From: Bacteroides sp. | Lineage (GTDB): Bacteria; Bacteroidota; Bacteroidia; Bacteroidales; Bacteroidaceae | Length of the DNA: 64,000 nucleotides | Assembly: GCA_019416685.1 (NCBI GenBank) | Contig: DXWV01000028.1 | Location: forward strand, 23,183 to 87,182 | Direction of reading: 5' to 3' | Shown: positions 43,893-53,166 of the stretch, piece by piece | How positions within the stretch are numbered: position 1 is the first letter of the stretch | How the letters are laid out: each line of letters opens with the position of its first letter | The notes under the pieces: model-generated | Seen by the model: the letters and a program-made list of their open reading frames with translations, nothing else | What the model was told of the DNA's origin: nothing | Database searches by the model: none | Translations under genes and position numbers: made by a program

Positions 43893-44987
43893 TTATTTCT
43901 GCAGCTTCTTCTTCCACTCCTCATATTTCTTCAATACCTTCAATCCACCGTTATTGTACCAACTGTATCCGTTACGGCGTTCGTGCCCAATCTCTGAGAT
44001 ATCATATTTCTTGATCCCGTCACGGTCACAAAAGAAGGGGCGGTTGGTATTTAACTCATAGAAGCGTGCCCATAAAGGGTCACAGTCTGTACATGGTACC
44101 ATCCGATAGTCTTTCTTACCCTCTTCATTGGTGAAGTATTCTTTCTTCAATCCTTTTATTTCTACCTCTTTGAACCATTCTACTGCTGCTTCAACACATG
44201 TGATCATTTCTGGTGAAGGGTTGGAGAGCGACATAAGGAACAATACAATATCGTCAGATTCTTGTCCACTCAATGATGGAAGTTCATAGGCACGTGCTTT
44301 GGCAGGAGCAAGTGTTTCGCGGTCGTGCTGTGCACACCATACGGTTAATTTACCATTCTGTTTCACCTGGGTTTTCAGAATACAATCTACTCCTTTGTCT
44401 AAGGCTACTTGGGACTTTTGAATGACAGAATCGGGTAGGAAGGTATAAGGAGCTTTCTTTTTAGTAATGTCTCTCAGGAGTTTCATTACATTGATCATTG
44501 CATCATCATTATATGTGATATGAATGTAATATCCTTTGGGACGGGGATAAAACTGTGGCCATCCTCCGTTTTCGTATTGGGCTTCAAAGAGGTATTGTAA
44601 TCCGTGGAGTACAGCATCTTTATATTTCTCATCCTGAGTAGCCAGATAAGTACGGGCCAGATAATTAATCTCTGTAATGGTAGCTTTATTGTCAATGGTA
44701 CTCAGATTTACATCTTCTTTCATCTTGAGTGCCTCTGTGCGTTCTTTTTTGTTTAGTTCGGCAGCCATGTAAATGTTTTTGGGCCATCCTCCGGTAGTTT
44801 GTTGATAGAGCAATACATTGTCGGCAATGCGGGTGGCTTCCGGTGTTTTGAAGAAGGCGTCATCAAACTGTGGTGCAATTTTTACCCAGTCCTTATAAGG
44901 ATGTTTTTCTTTGTAATGGTTATCCGTTTGGGCAGAAAGGCTTGTCAGGCAGAAACATGACAAAGCCATCAATACTAATTTCCTCAT
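43893..44987 (-). CDS. pelA: PL10 pectate lyase
   Basis: A 364-residue secreted protein (signal ending LSAQ) with the PL10 blocks TGGWPKNIYM, NKATITEINYLAR, NGGWPQFYPR, ITYNDDAMINVM, ARAYELPSLSGQES and RPFFCDRDGIKKYD followed by ISEIGHERRNGYSWY. The family cleaves polygalacturonate by beta-elimination in a calcium-dependent reaction and adopts an alpha/alpha toroid. With the GH43 gene behind it this is a small pectin-degrading unit without its own SusCD pair. Confidence 0.93.
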   Translation of the reverse strand: MRKLVLMALSCFCLTSLSAQTDNHYKEKHPYKDWVKIAPQFDDAFFKTPEATRIADNVLLYQQTTGGWPKNIYMAAELNKKERTEALKMKEDVNLSTIDNKATITEINYLARTYLATQDEKYKDAVLHGLQYLFEAQYENGGWPQFYPRPKGYYIHITYNDDAMINVMKLLRDITKKKAPYTFLPDSVIQKSQVALDKGVDCILKTQVKQNGKLTVWCAQHDRETLAPAKARAYELPSLSGQESDDIVLFLMSLSNPSPEMITCVEAAVEWFKEVEIKGLKKEYFTNEEGKKDYRMVPCTDCDPLWARFYELNTNRPFFCDRDGIKKYDISEIGHERRNGYSWYNNGGLKVLKKYEEWKKKLQK

Positions 44988-45021
44988 GGTTTGTTATTGT
45001 TTAAAACTTATTGTATGGAGG

Positions 45022-45029
45022 CAAAGGTA
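45022..45029 (-). promoter_or_regulatory. -7 box for the PL10 gene
   Basis: TACCTTTG on the minus strand, 34 bp before the ATG at 44987. No clear -33 box. Confidence 0.5.
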
Positions 45030-45085
45030 GCGGAAAGTGGAAGAAAGGAACGGTAAAAATTGTTTTATATAGGGGGAAAATTGAT

Positions 45086-45180
45086 AATTAGTGATGAGTG
45101 AGTAGTGATAAGTGATTAGCTGGCTGCGCAATTATACCGCATGGTACTAATTACTACTCACTACTCACTTATCACTAATT
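45086..45180. repeat. Long hairpin with arms of tandem 7-bp repeats (after the TolC gene)
   Basis: The 33-nt arms 45086-45118 and 45148-45180 match as inverted copies at about 29 of 33 positions. The left arm is built of heptamers GTGATGA, GTGAGTA, GTGATAA, GTGATTA. On the minus strand the arm begins in the last codon and stop (TAG) of the TolC gene. Confidence 0.85.
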
Positions 45181-46524
45181 CAGATATTTCAATACTTTAC
45201 CACTAATCTGTAACAATGAGATCTCGCAAAGTTTGGTGTCATATTCGGCAGAAAGGATGCGTTCTTCGGCATCGAGTAAGCTTTTCTGTGCTTCGCGCAT
45301 CTCAATACCTGCAAGGTCTCCAAGCATATAGCGTTCCATGGCGATTTCGTGGTTCTCTTTGGCTGCTACAAGATTCTGACGTTCCAGATTCAGCATTTTC
45401 AGATTATTACGATAGGCCTGCCATAGGTTACTGATATCAGCCCGTAGGGCTTGTTCTACTTCCTGACGTTGCAAACGCGCATTCTTAATGGCGATACTTG
45501 CATTCCTTTTTTCCCGACGGCGATTACCATCGAATATATTGAAACCTACAGTCAGCCCCCCATTGAATCCCAGATTACCACGTTGACTATTGGCAGCTAT
45601 ATCATACTTATTAAGCGTATATCCATAACCGCTATTTAGTTTCAGATATGGATAGTTGCGGGAGTTTATCTTTTTATAATCCAGTTGGGCTATTGTAGTA
45701 TTTTGGTCAGCTTTTAGTAAAGAGGCATTGGTAGCCAGTGTCGCATCCCATAATTCTTCAAAGTTCAGGTTAGCGTTGACTCTGATAATGGAATCTACGA
45801 TGGAAAGCGGCTGGTCTACATTGGCATTTGCCATTAGCTCATTCAGGTTGATACGTGAAGTATGCAATAGCTCTTGTTGTTTCATATACTTGGCACTATC
45901 TGCATTGAAGTCTACTTTGGCTTGCTGATAGTCCAGACGGGAGAAGTTTCCGATGTGGTAACGTTCTTCTACAATACGTAGCCGTTCCTTTGAAAGTTTC
46001 ACGGCATAATGCAGATTGGCCAGACGAATCTTTTGCTGAACGTAGTTATAGTATTCGGCAGCAAGGTTCGCTATGAAATCTTCAATGGCGATGCGTGTAT
46101 TAGTTTCGCCTTGGCGTTCCAACTCCTTCAATATCTTATAGTTTGTCTGGATATTGAATCCATCGAAGATAGTCCAGTTGAGGTTGAGTCCTACATTAAT
46201 CGTCTGGTCAAATACCCCATTTTCTTTGATCGTCTCTCCGCTTTCTCGCACTTTGGTTTGCGTGTTGTCTACTGTACCTTTATATCCGGCAGAGAAGTCG
46301 AGAGTAGGCAGATAACCGGCATTCCCCGGGGTAGCGTTGTTTTTACTTACCTGTTCTTCGTTATGAATGATACGTAGTGAATAGTTGTTTTGTAATCCCT
46401 TTTCCAGACAGGATTTCAAAGTATAGACCTCTTGTGCTGATACTTCACCTCCAAAAACTCCTCCAAGGAAAGGAGAGCAGGTACAGAGAGCAAGTAGGGA
46501 GATTAAAAGTTTCTTCTTATCCAT
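45175..46524 (-). CDS. TolC-family outer-membrane efflux protein
   Basis: A 449-residue outer-membrane factor with a signal peptide ending SAQ and two repeats of the family's long helical hairpins (YTLKSCLEKGLQNNYSLRI at the first, ERILSAEYDTKLCEISLLQI at the end). It forms the exit duct of the RND pump encoded before it (9 bp apart). Its last codon and stop are part of a long inverted repeat, which may act as the operon's 3' hairpin. Confidence 0.93.
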   Translation of the reverse strand: MDKKKLLISLLALCTCSPFLGGVFGGEVSAQEVYTLKSCLEKGLQNNYSLRIIHNEEQVSKNNATPGNAGYLPTLDFSAGYKGTVDNTQTKVRESGETIKENGVFDQTINVGLNLNWTIFDGFNIQTNYKILKELERQGETNTRIAIEDFIANLAAEYYNYVQQKIRLANLHYAVKLSKERLRIVEERYHIGNFSRLDYQQAKVDFNADSAKYMKQQELLHTSRINLNELMANANVDQPLSIVDSIIRVNANLNFEELWDATLATNASLLKADQNTTIAQLDYKKINSRNYPYLKLNSGYGYTLNKYDIAANSQRGNLGFNGGLTVGFNIFDGNRRREKRNASIAIKNARLQRQEVEQALRADISNLWQAYRNNLKMLNLERQNLVAAKENHEIAMERYMLGDLAGIEMREAQKSLLDAEERILSAEYDTKLCEISLLQISGKVLKYLN

Positions 46525-46533
46525 CTTTCTTAC

Positions 46534-49500
46534 TTAATTATGGGTCGTTGTTGAAGTTGTTTCGTCTTCCTCGTTTTTAGAAAGGACAGGCGTGAGTCTC
46601 CGGTTTGTTGAAATATAACTGTATATGGCCGGTACGATGTACATCGTCATTAGCGTAGATATAAGCATTCCGCCTACTACTGCCGTACCCATGGCGATAC
46701 GCTGGTTACACCCTTCACTGGTGGCAAAGGCAAGCGGGATAAGGCCCAATATAGTAGATGCACTTGTCATCAGGATGGGACGAAGGCGTTGTAGGGAAGC
46801 GTTTTTGATGGCGCTCATCTTGTCTTCTCCGCTTTCCTGTTTCTGATTGGCAAATTCCACAATGAGGATACCATTTTTTGCTACCAGTCCGATAAGCATG
46901 ATAATACCAATCTGACTGAAAATATTCATTGTTATGCCACCGAAGTGCATGAATATCAGGGCACCGGCAATGGCGAGTGGTACGGTCAGCATTACAATCA
47001 ATGGGTCTTTGAAGCTTTCAAACTGGGCAGCCAGAATCAGATAAATCAGGAAGATAGCCAGAATGAAAGCGAACATCAGGCTGGATGAACTTTCACGGTA
47101 TTCTTTTGAGTCTCCCGTCAGTGCCGTACGGAATGAATCGTCCAATGTTTCTTTGGCTATTTTATCCATCTCATCAAGTCCTTGTCCGATAGTCTTACCT
47201 TCTGCCAGTCCGGCAGATACGGTAGCCGCTACAAAGCGGTTGTAACGGTATAGTTTCGGAGGAGCAATACCGTTTGTCAATTCTATCAGGTTGTCAAGTT
47301 GCACCATGTCTCCATTGTCACTGCGCACATAGATCGCTTTCAGGTCTGCAGGCTTATTGCGTTGCTGGCGGTTGATCTCACCTAAAATCTCGTATTGCTT
47401 TCCATTCATGTAGAAGTAGCCCATACGCTGTCCGCTCAATCCATATTGCAGGGTCTGAGCGATGTTGCGAGTACTGACCCCCATAATGCTGGCTTTATCA
47501 CGATTGATGTTGATACGTGCTTCGGGCTTACTGAATTTAAGATCGACATCGGCCATCTGAAATACCGGATTTTCGTACACTTTTGCCATAAACTTTGGCA
47601 GTACTTCCTGAAGTTTCTCCAGATTGGTAGCTTGTAATACGTACTGTACCGGCATGCCTCCGCGTCGTCCTCCGAAAGAAGAAGACTGCTGTACAAACGA
47701 GCGTGCCATGGTCTTTTTTTGTACTGCTTTCGATAGATTTTCGGCAACGTCCATCTGTGAGTAGTTACGGTCCTCCATGTCTTTCAGCGTGATACGTACG
47801 TTTCCGCTACCACTCGAAACACGGGCAGTTACGGATTCTGCATCGGGAATAATAGAATCGACAAGGTCGTTGATATCTTCTGTATAATCTCGTATATATT
47901 CATAGGTTACACCTTCTGCCCCGCGTGTACTGATACTGATTTGTGAACGGTCTTCCAGCGGTGCCATTTCTGCAGGAATATAGCCCCATAAGAATATAAT
48001 GATCCCGATGGTAATGGCGACAACGGGCAATGCCAACCAGCGTTTCCGCAGGAATGCTGCCAGCGAACGACTATATAAACGATTCATTCCTTCAAAGAAC
48101 GGTTCGGTCTTTCTATAAAACCAGTTTTGTTTTTCACGCTTTATCAGCAGTTTGGTGGCAAGCATCGGTGTGAAAGTCAATGCTGCGAAGGAGGATATGA
48201 TAACCGAACCTGAAATTACAAGGCTGAACTCCCGGAAGAGCCGTCCCGTCATACCATCCATAAACACGATGGGGAAGAATACGGCAACCAGCGTAATCGT
48301 GGTGGAGATAACGGCAAAAAATATCTCTTTGGCCCCTTCGATACCTGCCTCTTTGGGTGCCATACCCTGTTCAATCCGGACATAGATGTTTTCGGTCATT
48401 ACAATAGCATCATCTACCACAAGCCCCACCGAAAGAACTACCGCAAGCATCGAAAGCACGTTGATGGAGAATCCTGCCAGGTACATAACGAAGAATGCAC
48501 CAATCAGTGAAACGGGGATTACGATACATGGTACAAGCGTTACGCGCCAGTCGCGCAAGAAAAGGAAGATGATGATGATAACCAGCACAAAGGCTTCGTA
48601 TACTGTCTGTTTCACTTCATTGATAGAAGCACGGATAAACTTGGTATTGTCAAATCCATAGTTGTAGTGCACATCTTCCGGAAGATCTTTTTGCATTCTT
48701 TCCATACGGTCGTACACGGCATCGGCAATCTTTATGTGGTTAGCGCCCGGTTGGGGAATGACTACTATACCTACCATCGGGACTCCGTTCATTTTCATGT
48801 AACTCTTGATGTCTGCCGGGCCCAGTTCGGCACGACCAATATCACTGAAACGAACAATCTGATTATTGTCCTCTTTGATAATGAGGTCATTGAATTCTTC
48901 TGCCGTATGCATCAGACCCAACGTACGGATGGTCAGCTCTATGGTATTTCCTTCGATACTACCTGAAGGTAATTCCACATTCTCTTTATCTACTGCATTT
49001 TTCACGTCGATAGGCGTGATGCCATAACCGGACATCTTGATAGGATCCAGCCATAAACGCATGGAGTAACGTTTTTCACCCCAGATAGATACACTACTTA
49101 CATCAGCAATTGTTTGAAGCTGTTCTTTTACGGTAAGGTCGGCTATTTCACTCAGTTCAAGTAACGAACGTCTTTCGCTCTGGAGGGCTACCATAAGGAT
49201 AGGCATGGCATCGGCATCGGCTTTCGATACGGTAGGAGGGTCACAATCGCGGGGTAGATAGCGTTGAGCACGCGATACTTTATCACGTACGTCATTGGCT
49301 GCCGTTTCCAGATCGACGGAAAGCTCAAACTCTACCGTAATACGACATTGTCCCTGCTGGCTGACACTCGACAGAGAGCGAATACCGGGAATACCGTTGA
49401 TGTTCTGTTCCAGTGGTTCTGTGATCTGATTTTCAATAACATCAGCATTTGCACCCGGGTAGGAGCAAGAAACCGAGATAATGGGATTATCCACCGACGG

Positions 49501-49611
49501 ATATTCGCGTACACCGAGATAGCTGTATCCGATGAACCCGAAGAGGAGGATAATGATTGTCAGTACTGTCGATAATACCGGCCTGCGTATGCTTAATTCG
49601 GATATATTCAT
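46534..49611 (-). CDS. RND-family (HAE1/AcrB-like) efflux transporter
   Basis: A 1025-residue inner-membrane pump with twelve membrane spans and two large periplasmic loops. Typical blocks: start SIRRPVLSTVLTIIILLFGF, the paired acids in LVVDDAIVMTENIYVRIEQG of span 4, and GLVAKNGILIVEFANQ in span 11. It exports drugs, bile salts or other amphiphiles using the proton gradient. It is the middle gene of the MFP-RND-TolC operon; the substrate cannot be read from sequence. Confidence 0.96.
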   Translation of the reverse strand: MNISELSIRRPVLSTVLTIIILLFGFIGYSYLGVREYPSVDNPIISVSCSYPGANADVIENQITEPLEQNINGIPGIRSLSSVSQQGQCRITVEFELSVDLETAANDVRDKVSRAQRYLPRDCDPPTVSKADADAMPILMVALQSERRSLLELSEIADLTVKEQLQTIADVSSVSIWGEKRYSMRLWLDPIKMSGYGITPIDVKNAVDKENVELPSGSIEGNTIELTIRTLGLMHTAEEFNDLIIKEDNNQIVRFSDIGRAELGPADIKSYMKMNGVPMVGIVVIPQPGANHIKIADAVYDRMERMQKDLPEDVHYNYGFDNTKFIRASINEVKQTVYEAFVLVIIIIFLFLRDWRVTLVPCIVIPVSLIGAFFVMYLAGFSINVLSMLAVVLSVGLVVDDAIVMTENIYVRIEQGMAPKEAGIEGAKEIFFAVISTTITLVAVFFPIVFMDGMTGRLFREFSLVISGSVIISSFAALTFTPMLATKLLIKREKQNWFYRKTEPFFEGMNRLYSRSLAAFLRKRWLALPVVAITIGIIIFLWGYIPAEMAPLEDRSQISISTRGAEGVTYEYIRDYTEDINDLVDSIIPDAESVTARVSSGSGNVRITLKDMEDRNYSQMDVAENLSKAVQKKTMARSFVQQSSSFGGRRGGMPVQYVLQATNLEKLQEVLPKFMAKVYENPVFQMADVDLKFSKPEARININRDKASIMGVSTRNIAQTLQYGLSGQRMGYFYMNGKQYEILGEINRQQRNKPADLKAIYVRSDNGDMVQLDNLIELTNGIAPPKLYRYNRFVAATVSAGLAEGKTIGQGLDEMDKIAKETLDDSFRTALTGDSKEYRESSSSLMFAFILAIFLIYLILAAQFESFKDPLIVMLTVPLAIAGALIFMHFGGITMNIFSQIGIIMLIGLVAKNGILIVEFANQKQESGEDKMSAIKNASLQRLRPILMTSASTILGLIPLAFATSEGCNQRIAMGTAVVGGMLISTLMTMYIVPAIYSYISTNRRLTPVLSKNEEDETTSTTTHN

Positions 49612-49623
49612 AAGGCGGCTGGT

Positions 49624-50703
49624 TTAATCAATGTTATCAAGAGTGACAGGGAGTGCTGTACGGAGTTGCAGTGTTCCCGAAGTTATAATAGTATCTCCTA
49701 CTTCCAGACCTCTTAATACCTGTACTTCGGCTTCGGTACGGATACCGGTGGAGATCTCTACCGGTTGCGCTTTCCCATTTCTGTAAAGGTATATTTTGTC
49801 CTTTCCCATTTCGGGGACGATTGCCTCCGAAGGTACTGCAATTGCGTTGGGGATCTCTTCTTTCTTCAAGTGAACGCTTACATAACGACCCGGAAGTACA
49901 GTACCGCTACTGTTGGGATAGAGTGCACGTATGGTTAATGAGTGCATATCACTGATTTTAGACTCGGTGGCATATACTTTGGCATCGAACCCGTCAAGTT
50001 GTCCTTCGAGGTGGAAGGTCAGGTTTGCTCCTTTTTTAACTTGTCCGGCATATCGTTCCGGTACTGCAAACTCTACTTTCAACGGAGATATTTTGGTTAA
50101 TTTGGCTACAATGGTACTGGGAGAAGCATAGGCTCCTACGCTGACTTGTCGCAGACCGATAACACCGTCAAACGGGGCACGAAGTTCTGTCAACGCTATA
50201 TTTGCTTTGACAATATCTATATCGGCATTCAGCGTGGCAAGTTCTGTTTTTACCTGTTCGTAAGCTTCTTTACTGACAGCATCTCTTTCCAGCAGGGCAT
50301 TCTGGCGGAATACACGGTCTTCTGCCAGTTTCAACTGAGAGACAAGACGCTGTAACTGTGCTTGTAGTTGCCGGTCGTTTACCTTTGCCAGTAGCTGGCC
50401 TTTTTTTACAGCACTACCTTCTTCAAAGTTGATTTCGACAATCTTTCCCGATGTTTCAAATGAAAGGTCAACTTCTTCATCGGGCAGCAGGCTACCACTG
50501 ATACGTATTTCATCTGTAAGCAATTGCGGCTTTATAATCCGTGCATTTACGTTCAGAATCTTTTTACCTCCCTTTTGACTTTGGGTTACTTTGTCGGCTG
50601 CTGCCAGTTCGGCATTTTGTTTAGGCATTTGTGAGTAGATGCCTCCTCCTATCAATCCGGCACCCACGATAATAATAATACCCCATTTAATCCTCTTGTC
50701 CAT
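49624..50703 (-). CDS. RND periplasmic adaptor (membrane fusion protein)
   Basis: A 359-residue protein with one N-terminal membrane anchor (WGIIIIVGAGLIGGGIY). A biotinyl-lipoyl-like half-motif (EVDLSFETSGKIVEINFEEG, VKKGQLLAKV) is followed by a coiled-coil hairpin (about 100-150), the second lipoyl half (LRAPFDGVIGLRQVSVGAY) and a beta-barrel domain. It links the RND pump to TolC. It is the first gene of the operon, and a palindromic site lies in its leader. Confidence 0.94.
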   Translation of the reverse strand: MDKRIKWGIIIIVGAGLIGGGIYSQMPKQNAELAAADKVTQSQKGGKKILNVNARIIKPQLLTDEIRISGSLLPDEEVDLSFETSGKIVEINFEEGSAVKKGQLLAKVNDRQLQAQLQRLVSQLKLAEDRVFRQNALLERDAVSKEAYEQVKTELATLNADIDIVKANIALTELRAPFDGVIGLRQVSVGAYASPSTIVAKLTKISPLKVEFAVPERYAGQVKKGANLTFHLEGQLDGFDAKVYATESKISDMHSLTIRALYPNSSGTVLPGRYVSVHLKKEEIPNAIAVPSEAIVPEMGKDKIYLYRNGKAQPVEISTGIRTEAEVQVLRGLEVGDTIITSGTLQLRTALPVTLDNID

Positions 50704-50719
50704 GTATGTTTTATATTAT

Positions 50720-50746
50720 TGGTACACGCTGTGGTGTTGCGTACCA
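50720..50746. promoter_or_regulatory. Imperfect palindrome in the efflux operon leader
   Basis: TGGTACACGC and GCGTACCA are inverted with one extra base and an 8-9 nt centre, 17 bp upstream of the adaptor ATG. It could be a repressor operator or an mRNA hairpin. No regulator gene is adjacent. Confidence 0.4.
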
Positions 50747-50831
50747 GTTTAGTATAGTATATAACGTCTTAACTTAGACAGTCGGATGGGAAGATAGTTT
50801 AATACGCAGTGCGTGAAAAAGAGTTAATAAA

Positions 50832-51767
50832 TCAGTAGGCTGCGCGGTATTTTCCCTCTTCTTTATCTTCGAGCATATTCAGATAAGAAGTATAACGCGA
50901 TTCGCTGATGTAATGCTGTTCTACAGCTTGCCGGACTGCACATCCGGGCTCATGTCTATGCGTACAGTTATTATATTTGCAATTGGCAGAAAACTTGAAT
51001 ATTTCCGGGAAGTAATGTCCTATTTCTTCTTCCTCCATATCGAAGGTTCCAAATCCCTTGATACCTGGGGTGTCAATGATATAGCCTCCTCCTTCTACAG
51101 CAAACATTTCGGAGAATGTAGTAGTGTGCATTCCCTTATTGTGATAAGTGGATATTTCGGCTGTTTTTACTTCCTGTTCCGGAAGTATGGCATTGATCAG
51201 AGTTGATTTTCCCACTCCCGAATGACCGGAGAAAAGAGTAATTCGTCCTTTGAGTTCTTCTTTGATCGTATCGATGCCTTCTCCCTTTTTGGCTGAGATT
51301 TTGAAACAGGGGTAACCAATATTCGTATAGAGATTGATGAGGCTGTCCAAATAGTGCAGTTCATCTTCATTGTAAGCGTCTACTTTATTGAATATCAGCT
51401 TTACCGGTACGCGATAGGCTTCTGCCGAAGCAAGAAAACGGTCGATAAAGATAGTGGATGTTTCGGGATAATTCACCGTTACTACCAGCATACATTGGTC
51501 AAGATTGGCGGCGAGTATGTGAGATTGTTTAGAAAGATTGGAGGAGCGGCGGACGATGTAGTTTTTTCTATCTTCTATTTCGCTGATGAAAGCAGTACCT
51601 TCCTGGTTTAGTATGATTTGAACACGGTCGCCCACAGCAACTGGGTTGGTACTTCGTATTCCTTTCAGACGGAAATTACCTTTTATCTTACATTCAATAA
51701 ATTGCCCGTCATCAGTCTTTACCTGATACCAGCTTCCTGTATTCTTTATTACCAGTCCTCTCATCAT
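50832..51767 (-). CDS. rsgA: Ribosome small-subunit maturation GTPase RsgA
   Basis: A 311-residue circularly permuted GTPase: OB-fold at 1-70, then G4 FNKVD, followed by G1 SGHSGVGKST and G3 DTPG, and a C-terminal zinc site (CKYNNCTHRHEPGC). It checks late 30S assembly. It lies behind frr on the same strand, and the gap of 100 bp is filled by a long inverted repeat ending 3 bp before the ATG. Confidence 0.96.
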   Translation of the reverse strand: MMRGLVIKNTGSWYQVKTDDGQFIECKIKGNFRLKGIRSTNPVAVGDRVQIILNQEGTAFISEIEDRKNYIVRRSSNLSKQSHILAANLDQCMLVVTVNYPETSTIFIDRFLASAEAYRVPVKLIFNKVDAYNEDELHYLDSLINLYTNIGYPCFKISAKKGEGIDTIKEELKGRITLFSGHSGVGKSTLINAILPEQEVKTAEISTYHNKGMHTTTFSEMFAVEGGGYIIDTPGIKGFGTFDMEEEEIGHYFPEIFKFSANCKYNNCTHRHEPGCAVRQAVEQHYISESRYTSYLNMLEDKEEGKYRAAY

Positions 51768-51770
51768 TCT

Positions 51771-51866
51771 TTAGTAGTCAAGTAGTGAGTAGTCAAGCAG
51801 TTAAGTAGGATACAAACAGAAACATCTGCTACTTACTACTTAACTACTTGATTACTTAACTACTAA
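51771..51866. repeat. Long hairpin with arms of 7-8 bp repeats filling the frr-rsgA gap
   Basis: The arms 51771-51808 and 51829-51866 are imperfect inverted copies made of units such as AGTAGTCA and AGTAGTGA (left) and ACTACTTA and ACTACTTG (right). The element begins 1 bp after the frr stop and ends 3 bp before the rsgA ATG. Confidence 0.8.
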
Positions 51867-51867
51867 T

Positions 51868-52428
51868 TTACACTGTCATAATTTCTTTATCCTTTTCAGC
51901 CAGCATATCATCAATCTGCTTGATATACTTATCATGGATTTTCTGCAGTTTGGCTTCTGCATTCTTCTGTTCATCCTCTGCAAGACCTTCTTTCAGGGCT
52001 TTCTTCAGTGTGTCAATACCGTCACGGCGGGCATTACGTACGCTTACTTTGGCTGTCTCACCTTCAGCTTTACATTGCTTTGCCAGTTGCTTACGACGTT
52101 CCTCTGTCAAAGGAGGGATGCCGATACGGATGATCTCACCATTGTTCTCGGGCATAATACCTAAATCAGAGTCAATAATTGCTTTTTCAATGATACGGAA
52201 CATACCTTTATCCCACGGTTTGATAGTAATGCTACGTGCATCCGGAGTGGTTACGGCAGCTACATTACTAATAGGTACCATGCTTCCATAAGAATCTACA
52301 CGGATTCCATCCAGCAATCTGGTACTTGCTTTACCGGCGCGGATGTGAGCCAGTGCCTCTTCCAGGTACATAATGGCCATATCCATTTTCTCTTGTGAAT
52401 CGTTGATACAAGTCTTTACGTCTATCAT
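51868..52428 (-). CDS. frr: Ribosome recycling factor
   Basis: A 186-residue protein with the full RRF layout: three-helix bundle (start MAIMYLEEALAHIRAGKAS, end KYIKQIDDMLAEKDKEIMTV) and the inserted beta domain (VDSYGSMVPISNVAAVTTPD). With EF-G it splits the post-termination ribosome. It is usually found near pyrH in bacteria; here pyrH is more than 10 kb away across the GH85 locus. Confidence 0.98.
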   Translation of the reverse strand: MIDVKTCINDSQEKMDMAIMYLEEALAHIRAGKASTRLLDGIRVDSYGSMVPISNVAAVTTPDARSITIKPWDKGMFRIIEKAIIDSDLGIMPENNGEIIRIGIPPLTEERRKQLAKQCKAEGETAKVSVRNARRDGIDTLKKALKEGLAEDEQKNAEAKLQKIHDKYIKQIDDMLAEKDKEIMTV

Positions 52429-52470
52429 ATTCTTTTGCTTTATATAGTTTACTATTTACTGAATGAAGAA

Positions 52471-52478
52471 CAAAAGTA
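52471..52478 (-). promoter_or_regulatory. -7 box for frr
   Basis: TACTTTTG on the minus strand, 43 bp upstream of the frr ATG. No clear -33 box. Confidence 0.5.
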
Positions 52479-52605
52479 GATTATTTTTTGCTTATCTGCA
52501 ACAATAATGGAAAGAGAAAGCAGGCTGTTAGTTATAAATAATGAAAAAGGCGAGGAAACCGGCTTTGTTTTATCGGTGAATGGTTGGTGTTATGCTCAGG
52601 TAGTT

Positions 52606-52664
52606 TCGTAGCTTTTTGTAGTACAACAATATATGGATGTATCGGGTTGTATCGTAGCTTTTTG
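52606..52664. repeat. 13-bp direct repeat
   Basis: TCGTAGCTTTTTG occurs at 52606-52618 and 52652-52664, 46 bp apart, the same period as the palindromic array just to the right. Confidence 0.7.
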
Positions 52665-52694
52665 CTCATCTTATTATAAGACTTCTCTTTTAAG

Positions 52695-52784
52695 AACATC
52701 CCCATGTTGTTGTGTAAAACATCCGGATGTTCTTATATACAACATCCCCATGTTATAAGGGAAAACATCCGGATGTTTTGAGTA
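52695..52784. repeat. Array of alternating palindromes between frr and the GH85 PUL
   Basis: Two units of about 46 bp (52695-52740 and from 52741) each hold an interrupted palindrome AACAT-CCCC-ATGTT and a perfect one AACATCCGGATGTT. The second perfect one extends to 18 bp (AAAACATCCGGATGTTTT, 52762-52779). The rest of the 52429-53166 gap is AT-rich and holds no gene that I can see. Confidence 0.85.
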
Positions 52785-53166
52785 TACGATACGGGATTTG
52801 TGTCTATTAGGTAATATGGATATAGATTCCCCAAAGTATATGAAGTGAGTGGGTATAAGTTTATTAGTTTCTTACCAAAGAATACACAATAAAGACACAG
52901 ATTGTCAATAAAGTGTATTGTGGTAATCGAAATGGTTAAGCTGAAGTGGCGTATCATCTCGCTGAAAATAATGGAATGTAATTAAATGATTTTTTTTTCT
53001 TTTTCTTTAGTAAGTTTATTAAATGAATTGTATTATATAAAACGTTTATATTATTATTTTTTTAATATTTAATAAAAAGGGCTTTAGATTACACACAAAA
53101 TTTTTTCTATACCGAAGTTTGATATTGAGATAATTATAGGAATTGTTAACATTAAAAGAATATGAA

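Noticed and set aside
45086..51866. CRISPR array suggested by short repeats in intergenic gaps
   Set aside because: The repeats are 7-8 bp, imperfect, without spacers and arranged as inverted arms; no cas gene is present.
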